Shown: in pieces, positions 39,189 through 43,980 of the stretch
Numbering within the stretch: position 1 is the stretch's first letter
Layout of the letters: each line of letters begins with the position of its first letter
Origin: Bacillus sp. RO1
GTDB lineage: Bacteria > Bacillota > Bacilli > Bacillales > Bacillaceae_I
Length of the DNA stretch: 43,980 bases
NCBI RefSeq assembly: GCF_012524115.1
Contig: NZ_JAAZWB010000042.1
Span: forward strand, 1-43,980
Direction of reading: 5' to 3'
Translations under genes and position numbers: made by a program
The notes under the pieces: generated by a model
Database searches by the model: none
Seen by the model: only the letters and a program-made list of their open reading frames with translations
Told to the model about the DNA's origin: nothing

Positions 39189-39217
39189 AATGCACGCATA
39201 TGTGTGCATTTTTTTAT
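39189..39217 (+). terminator. Intrinsic terminator after the hypothetical gene
   Basis: ATGCAC at 39190-39195 pairs with GTGCAT at 39204-39209, followed by a run of T. Confidence 0.75.
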
Positions 39218-39276
39218 ATAAGCTTTTCTGCACATTCCCTCACAATCCATCCCCACCTTTTATACAAACACTTTCC

Positions 39277-39306
39277 TGAATAAAAAAAGTAGTAAGTAAA
39301 ATAATA
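39277..39306 (+). promoter_or_regulatory. Putative SigG promoter of the germination operon
   Basis: TGAATA at 39277-39282 and AATAATA at 39300-39306 are 17 bases apart. The SigG consensus is about TGAATA and CATAnTA, so only one -10 base differs. The predicted start lies about 55 bases before the first gene, as expected for forespore-expressed ger operons. Confidence 0.6.
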
Positions 39307-39368
39307 ATCCGTAGTACAGTCAAAAGTATTCAATCAGCCAGAGACTTATACAAAAATGAGGTAATTGT

Positions 39369-40852
39369 GTGTTTACTAAGGGACCTTATCGGAGCAGCAA
39401 ACAGAACCAATCAGCAATGAAGCCAAACTTTGAAGATTATTTAAAGAAGAAAATCCAAGTAGATGATCCAACCATACCAAAAGACCAAAAATCTTTCCAG
39501 GAAATTATTAAACATGTTTTTGAAGATGTCGGTGATTTTCAAGCTAGGTATATCCCTGTGAATGAAAAAGATGGGATGTACGTCTATTACATATCCGGAA
39601 TTACTGATGTAGAAAAATTGGAGGAGCAGCTTCTTCTGACAGATAAAGTTGAAGTGGAAGAAGTGAAAAAGAATATTGAAAACAATATTTACTACCGAGC
39701 TCAATCTTGGAAGTCAGCTATTCAAGGGTGCTTGGACGGTGATACGATTATTCATTTACCTGAAGAAACACCTTTCTTGGTGAAGTATGGAAAAAAAGAA
39801 CAACGTAACGTAGCTGAACCGACCACACAGTATCAGGTATTCGGACCGAAAGTAGGCTTTATTGAGGACAGCAGAACAAACATTTCTCTAATACGTAAGT
39901 TGATCAAAGACCCGAGGTTGAAGTTGAAAGAATACACCTTGGGGACCTTAAGTCAAACGCATGTAGGATTATTATACTTAGATGAATATGTAGATCCTCA
40001 ACTGTTGGAGCTGGTTACTAGTAGACTGGAAAGTCTGACTGTCGAACAATTGAATGATGGGGGGGAGCTTGCAAAAATAATAGTGGATCATCCTAAGTCC
40101 ATTTTCCCCCAGGTTTATGAAACAGAGAGGCCTGATTATACGTCCATTGCGCTAGGACAAGGGAAAATTGTATTGATTGTTGATAACTCTACCTTTTGTG
40201 TTGTACTCCCAGCAACCTATTTAACCTTATTGAAATAAGTCCCGATAACTACCGAATAGCGTTAGATATCACCTTCATGCGTTTACTAAGAATTGTGTCC
40301 ATCCTAGTCGCCACCATTTTTCCCGCATTATACGTTGCTTTAGTCGGGTATCATCCAGAACTGCTTCCAACCACACTCGCCTTAACGATTGCTGATTCGA
40401 GAAACAATATTCCTTTTCCTGTATACCTAGAAGCAATTATGATGATTTTTGCTTTGGACATTTTAGTGGAAGCGAGTCTGAGGCTTCCTAGTGTGGTTGG
40501 ACAGACCATAGGTATTGTGGGAGGACTTGTTATCGGTCAGGCTGCTGTTGAAGCTGGCTTAGTTAGTAATACAATGATCATTGTAAGTGCTTCTACTGCC
40601 ATTACTTCCTTTACCTTACCGACTTGGCATTTAATTTCTTCATGGAGGATTTCAAGATATCTCTTATTAATCATGAGTGCATTATTAGGAATTTATGGCT
40701 TAACAATAGGCATAGCGTACCTAACATTGCATCTATGTAATCTTAGTTCTTTTGGAAAACCTTATTTGTCACCAGCTACCCCTCTTAACCCGATGGAATT
40801 GTTGAATGTTTTCTCTAGATTAAAAAATAACAAATTTTCTAAGCCTAAGTGA
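39369..40852 (+). pseudogene. GerA-type germinant receptor subunit A, interrupted by a frameshift
   Basis: The gene is split over two frames. Frame one runs from GTG 39369 (behind GAGGTAATTGT) to TAA 40236-40238 and encodes the soluble N-terminal domains of a GerA/SpoVAF-like protein (SWKSAIQGCLDGDTIIHLPE, EDSRTNISLIRKLIKDPRLK, GQGKIVLIVDNSTFCVVLPA). The membrane part continues in another frame from about 40236 (ISPDNYRIALDITFMRLLRI, PLNPMELLNVFSR) to 40852. Loss of one base or gain of two near TTGAAATAAGTCCC would explain it; removing TA restores LKSPDNY, close to the family pattern. Combined length is about 494 residues, normal for the family. Subunit B and C genes follow intact. A sequencing error or a recent mutation is likelier than programmed shifting. 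Confidence 0.88.
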
Positions 40853-40866
40853 AAGGAGGATGAATC

Positions 40867-41967
40867 TTGCGTAATTCCATTCAGCAATTTCGAGGCTTTG
40901 ATTTATTTGCTTTTACGTTTTCATCCACTATCACTCTAGGCGTAGCATTTTTACCTTACGTTGCAGATGGAGAAATCAGAAGTGCTTGGTTAAAGCTACT
41001 ACTTACTTCCATACCATATTTCTTTCAATTATGGTTGATATCTAAGTTCTTTCAGCTATATGGTAATAATGATTTTTTTAAGGTGTTGAGGAAACATGCA
41101 GGAAATTTTATATATTTCATCTTTGTTAGTTACTTAATAGTTAGTTCTATTATTAGCACGATGAAGGTTACACAAGATCTTGCTTTTCTAGTAAGAACGT
41201 TTATGTTAAAAACCACTCCTGCCATTTTAACTATCTCGGCCTTCATCTTACTTATCTCCATAGCGGTTCATTATGGATTATTGACTATCGTCAGGTTTGT
41301 TTCGTTTTTTGTTATCGCCGAGATAGCATTACTTGTCACATTCTTGGCTTGGGGATTTCTTAGTGAATATTTTAATTGGATCTTCATTCCACCAATTATG
41401 AATGTTGATCCAGCAGTATTTATGAAGAGTTCTATGTCAGATGCTGCGCGGTATGGAGGAGTAGTCACTCTCCTTGGGTTTATACAATATGTCAAACGGG
41501 ATGAAAAAACGTTTCGTGCAATGAGTGCAGGACTATTTTGTGTCATGCTAATTTATGTATCCTTGAGTTTGGTTGTACTGGGGGTTTTTGGGTATGAAGA
41601 GGCCATCCATCTGATTTCACCAATTATTACATTGGTTCAATCCATTACACCAAGTACAGGTCTGTTAGAAAGATTGGATGTTTTATTTTTAGGATTTTGG
41701 GTCATTTCTTTTATTAAAGTTTCCTGTATCTTATTTTGGTTTTCCCTTTATTTGTTAGAGCAACTAATGCCGAAAGTAAAGAGGGGCTATTTAATCGTTT
41801 GCATTACTCCCTTATTTTATGTTTATGCCAATTGGGTACCTTTTCAATTCATGGAAGGATGGCAAGTTTATAATGTTAATGTACTAGTAGCTTCATTGAT
41901 AGCACCTTGTCTCCTATTGCTCTTTGTCATACTAAAACATCGTACCTCTAGGGAGATGGTTTCATGA
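40867..41967 (+). CDS. Spore germination receptor subunit B (GerAB/GerKB-type permease)
   Basis: This 366-residue membrane protein of the endospore germination permease family (APC-like fold) has about ten hydrophobic segments. It starts at TTG 40867 behind AAAGGAGGATGAATC. Visible stretches include FDLFAFTFSSTITLGVAFLP, IISTMKVTQDLAFLVRTFML, PPIMNVDPAVFMKSSMSDAA and TGLLERLDVLFLGFWVISFI, in the family order. GerAB-type subunits bind the germinant (for B. subtilis GerA, L-alanine) in the spore inner membrane; the ligand here is unknown. It ends overlapping subunit C by four bases. Confidence 0.92.
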   Translation: MRNSIQQFRGFDLFAFTFSSTITLGVAFLPYVADGEIRSAWLKLLLTSIPYFFQLWLISKFFQLYGNNDFFKVLRKHAGNFIYFIFVSYLIVSSIISTMKVTQDLAFLVRTFMLKTTPAILTISAFILLISIAVHYGLLTIVRFVSFFVIAEIALLVTFLAWGFLSEYFNWIFIPPIMNVDPAVFMKSSMSDAARYGGVVTLLGFIQYVKRDEKTFRAMSAGLFCVMLIYVSLSLVVLGVFGYEEAIHLISPIITLVQSITPSTGLLERLDVLFLGFWVISFIKVSCILFWFSLYLLEQLMPKVKRGYLIVCITPLFYVYANWVPFQFMEGWQVYNVNVLVASLIAPCLLLLFVILKHRTSREMVS

Positions 41968-43136
41968 TTGGAAAATACATAATTTGGTTGGTGACATTCC
42001 TGTTATTGGTATGTTTAAGCGGTTGTAATGATATGCGGGAAATTGACCAAAGAGGGATGGTATTAGGGATATCTATTGATCAAGGAGAGGAAAAGAAATA
42101 TAAAATCAGCATACAATTACCGATTTTAACTAAAGGGCAAAACGGTGGTGGACGCCTAGGGAATTCAGGGGAGTTTGAGGTGCTGTGGAGTGAAGGAGAT
42201 ACAGTATGGGAAGCTCTGACCAATCTTGAATCCAAAACACCAAACGTTTTATTTTTTGGACATCTTAAGGTCATTGTAATTTCAGAAAAAATTGCGGAAT
42301 CAAGTATCAACGGTTCGTTGGACCTTGTAGACAGAATTCCCGACATAGGGAATAAGGTGTTTCTAATAATAAGTAAGGATGAAGAGGCTAGCAAATTTCT
42401 AAAAACAGATTCCTCTTTGATTAAGTTACCAGCACTGTATGTAAATCGTTATTTTCATGCAGACAAAAAGCTTGCTCGCGCAAAGCCAATGCGGATTTTT
42501 CAATATAGACGAGATACAAACACAGTATCCGCTGCTGCAGTTATTCCTATGGCTAAAACCATTGAGAGTGAAATAATCATTGAAAATATGGCAGTGCTAA
42601 AAGAAGATAGATTAGTGGAAATATTACAAGGGAATGAAGTGGCGGCAAGTCAGCTAATAAAAGGTGAAAAAGTAGAAGAACTAAATTATGTCACAGAAAT
42701 CGAATCAAAGGGAAAACTAGTAACTGTATCACTATCAAGAATAATGCTAGAAAGTAATGTAGACTTACAAAAAGTAGCTCCTGTAACATTCGATATTCAA
42801 GTGTCAGGGAAAGGGAACATCGTCGAGCTTTCCGCTGGTGAAACATCAAAAGACTTTATCAAAAAGCTGGAAGCCAAACTTAATCAAGATATAAAAACGG
42901 ATATTATCCAAACAATAGAAAAATTAAAAAATGCAAATGTGGAACCATGGCTATTGGGACAGAAAATATGGATAAAGGATCAAACATTTTTTGATTCGTT
43001 AAAATGGAAGGAAGAAGGATTCAAAGAGGCTATATTTAATGTAAACGTAGATTTTACAATAGATACGACAGGACAAAAAGGATTATTTAACAAATCACCT
43101 ATATATCAAAAATCACCTAGAGAAGCTGGTGTGTAA
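41964..43136 (+). CDS. Spore germination receptor subunit C (GerAC-type lipoprotein)
   Basis: This 390-residue lipoprotein has signal and lipobox LSGC (Cys about 20) followed by NDMREIDQRGMVLGISIDQG, the typical opening of GerAC proteins. Later stretches PNVLFFGHLKVIVISEKIAE, SLIKLPALYVNRYFHADKKL and KLNQDIKTDIIQTIEKLKNA fit the family. It forms the third subunit of the receptor in the spore inner membrane and is coupled to subunit B (ATGA overlap). The end is close to normal family length. A terminator follows 15 bases later, so the operon has just three genes. Confidence 0.92.
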   Translation: MIGKYIIWLVTFLLLVCLSGCNDMREIDQRGMVLGISIDQGEEKKYKISIQLPILTKGQNGGGRLGNSGEFEVLWSEGDTVWEALTNLESKTPNVLFFGHLKVIVISEKIAESSINGSLDLVDRIPDIGNKVFLIISKDEEASKFLKTDSSLIKLPALYVNRYFHADKKLARAKPMRIFQYRRDTNTVSAAAVIPMAKTIESEIIIENMAVLKEDRLVEILQGNEVAASQLIKGEKVEELNYVTEIESKGKLVTVSLSRIMLESNVDLQKVAPVTFDIQVSGKGNIVELSAGETSKDFIKKLEAKLNQDIKTDIIQTIEKLKNANVEPWLLGQKIWIKDQTFFDSLKWKEEGFKEAIFNVNVDFTIDTTGQKGLFNKSPIYQKSPREAGV

Positions 43137-43152
43137 TACTAGATACTTATTT

Positions 43153-43191
43153 AAAAGAAACTTATCCTATTAACGGTAAGTTTCTTTTTCT
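43153..43191 (+). terminator. Intrinsic terminator of the germination operon
   Basis: AAAGAAACTTA at 43154-43164 pairs with TAAGTTTCTTT at 43177-43187, followed by TT and further T-rich sequence. Confidence 0.8.
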
Positions 43192-43206
43192 TATTAGAGA
43201 TTTTTT

Positions 43207-43755
43207 TCATTTAATATTCCCATAAGCCTCTCTAGTTGTTAGCCAATTCGCTATTAAATAAATTACCATATATATTGGCACAGAGAAGATATATTGCCAA
43301 TTATATGGGTTATAGACTTTTAGGAAATGTACAAGAGGCTCTCCTACATACGCAGTCAATAAGCCGAATACGATTGCTTTAATTATTGGAGAAAAATTTG
43401 GTTTGAATTGGATTAAGCTCATTACTACTACTGGCATCAGTGCTAAGTTATAAGGAAGATAAGCTAAAATAAACGGAATCACTTCAAAGCGATAAGACCA
43501 TAAGCCCAATTGGACTCCAATTGAATCCAAAATGAGTGAAGCAGTCATCACAAAGAACCCAGCATTCAATAATCTGTATCTACTATCTTTTTTGTGATAG
43601 ACAATCCAAAAAAGCCAAGAAAAGACGGTAAGTGCGACACCAACCCACCAGCGCCAGGTAAATAACACTTCGTTGAACCACAAATCGATAATTTTATTAT
43701 ATAACTCCGATTGTTGTACAATAATTTGATCTATTTTTTGGAGGGTGTTGTTCAT
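43207..43755 (-). CDS. CBO0543-like membrane protein
   Basis: This 182-residue protein has about five hydrophobic segments (WWVGVALTVFSWLFWIVYHK, NAGFFVMTASLILDSIGVQL, VIPFILAYLPYNLALMPVVV, AIVFGLLTAYVGEPLVHFLK, YIFSVPIYMVIYLIANWLTT). Trp- and Tyr-rich stretches such as LWSYRFEVIPF and YNPYNWQYIFSV recur in a Bacillus/Clostridium family labelled CBO0543, whose function is unknown. ATG 43755 is chosen with AAGGGA nine bases upstream; ATGs at 43764 and 43773 are the alternatives. It is convergent with the germination operon. Confidence 0.82.
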   Translation of the reverse strand: MNNTLQKIDQIIVQQSELYNKIIDLWFNEVLFTWRWWVGVALTVFSWLFWIVYHKKDSRYRLLNAGFFVMTASLILDSIGVQLGLWSYRFEVIPFILAYLPYNLALMPVVVMSLIQFKPNFSPIIKAIVFGLLTAYVGEPLVHFLKVYNPYNWQYIFSVPIYMVIYLIANWLTTREAYGNIK

Positions 43756-43855
43756 GCTATTCATTCCCTTCATTAATTAGGACTAACTTAGTATCTGTAT
43801 TCTACAATAATTTATGAAGATCAATGATGCATAATCATTTTAAGAGATAAAAAAA

Positions 43856-43940
43856 GAGGCTGGGACAAAAGTGTTTTAGTCTAAATAAAACCCGAACTAA
43901 TTTAAAATCTTATATTAGTTCGGGTCTTTTTTCGTTTAAA
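43856..43940 (+). repeat. GAGGCTGGGACAAAA element with hairpin
   Basis: AAGAGGCTGGGACAAAAG opens an intergenic element that I recall as widespread in Firmicutes. Inside it ACCCGAACTAAT at 43890-43901 pairs with ATTAGTTCGGGT at 43914-43925 and CTTTTTT follows, so it also works as a terminator-like hairpin. It leads directly into the repeat start at 43966. Confidence 0.55.
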
Positions 43941-43965
43941 AGATACATTTATTTTTTGGGTTGCA

Positions 43966-43980
43966 CCAGCTGTTGATTGG
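43966..43980 (+). repeat. Start of another dispersed Bacillus-type repeat, cut by the window end
   Basis: CAGCTGTTGATTGG is the head of the same family as the copies at 1-75 (minus strand AGCTGGTGATTG) and 5509-5600 (CTGTAGATTGCAG). The rest lies outside the window. Confidence 0.45.

Noticed and set aside
40196-40260. Programmed ribosomal frameshift in the germination A gene
   Set aside because: No slippery X XXY YYZ heptamer is seen at TTGAAATAAG, and programmed shifting is not known for this family. A mutation or sequence error is simpler.
40196-40852. Independent gene starting at TTG 40196
   Set aside because: It has no ribosome binding site, and its sequence continues the membrane half of the A subunit.

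Overview
The window looks like chromosome from an endospore-forming member of the Bacillaceae (low-GC Firmicutes). Evidence: strong AGGAGG-type ribosome binding sites with frequent TTG/GTG starts, U-tailed intrinsic terminators, a cortex hydrolase of the CwlJ type, a three-gene GerA-type germinant receptor operon, a DesR-type operator before a Des-type desaturase, and dispersed repeats of a type common in Bacillus genomes. I cannot name the species. I saw no rRNA, tRNA, CRISPR, phage or complete insertion sequence.

Layout. 1-8350: sugar uptake and sensing. An MmsA/MmsB-type ABC ATPase and permease is followed by a three-part sensor (membrane-anchored sugar-binding protein, YesM-like kinase, AraC-type response regulator) and a XylF-like lipoprotein. 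8350-11450: a PPP-type phosphatase, a drug/metabolite exporter and a cold-inducible-type desaturase. 11687-17542: a secreted coiled-coil protein, a cupin/HD-GYP protein, a CMD-family protein, a ThDP enzyme and a large GAF-PAS-GGDEF-EAL protein, so two cyclic-di-GMP enzymes lie close together. 17859-19805: PfpI-like protein, small monooxygenase, LysR regulator. 20526-24740: transglutaminase-like lipoprotein, DUF4097 protein, aminotransferase. 24942-32022: DinB-like protein, EEP hydrolase, small zinc protein, sulfatase, LysE exporter, and an XRE-TPR regulator divergent from an MFS exporter. 32577-34671: a duplicated His-rich secreted protein and a lipoprotein sortase. 34826-39130: YdcF-like, CwlJ and several small membrane or unknown proteins. 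39369-43136: germinant receptor operon whose A gene carries a frameshift. 43207-43755: CBO0543-like membrane protein.

The most unusual signal is a set of three intergenic tandem arrays (19858-20345, 32031-32500, 38268-38423). Their sequences differ but all have a 52-bp period. Aligned on a shared GAAG word, units of the first two arrays match at about 24 of 52 positions without gaps, and the third shares part of the same pattern. Two arrays sit between convergent genes and the third just behind a terminator. They look like diverged, separately homogenised members of one repeat family. A second dispersed family (CCTGCGGG ... CGCGGAAAGC) flanks the sugar region and sits inside its kinase-regulator pair.

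Other points of interest are: twin 17-bp palindromes overlapping both promoters of the XRE-TPR/MFS pair; a possible non-canonical MPAAG sorting signal on the His-rich protein beside the sortase; the frameshifted germination A subunit; and a DesR-like operator with no desKR next to it. Starts were moved downstream of the longest open frame wherever a good ribosome binding site supported this. All functions are from reading motifs by eye and from memory of the families; no database search was run.
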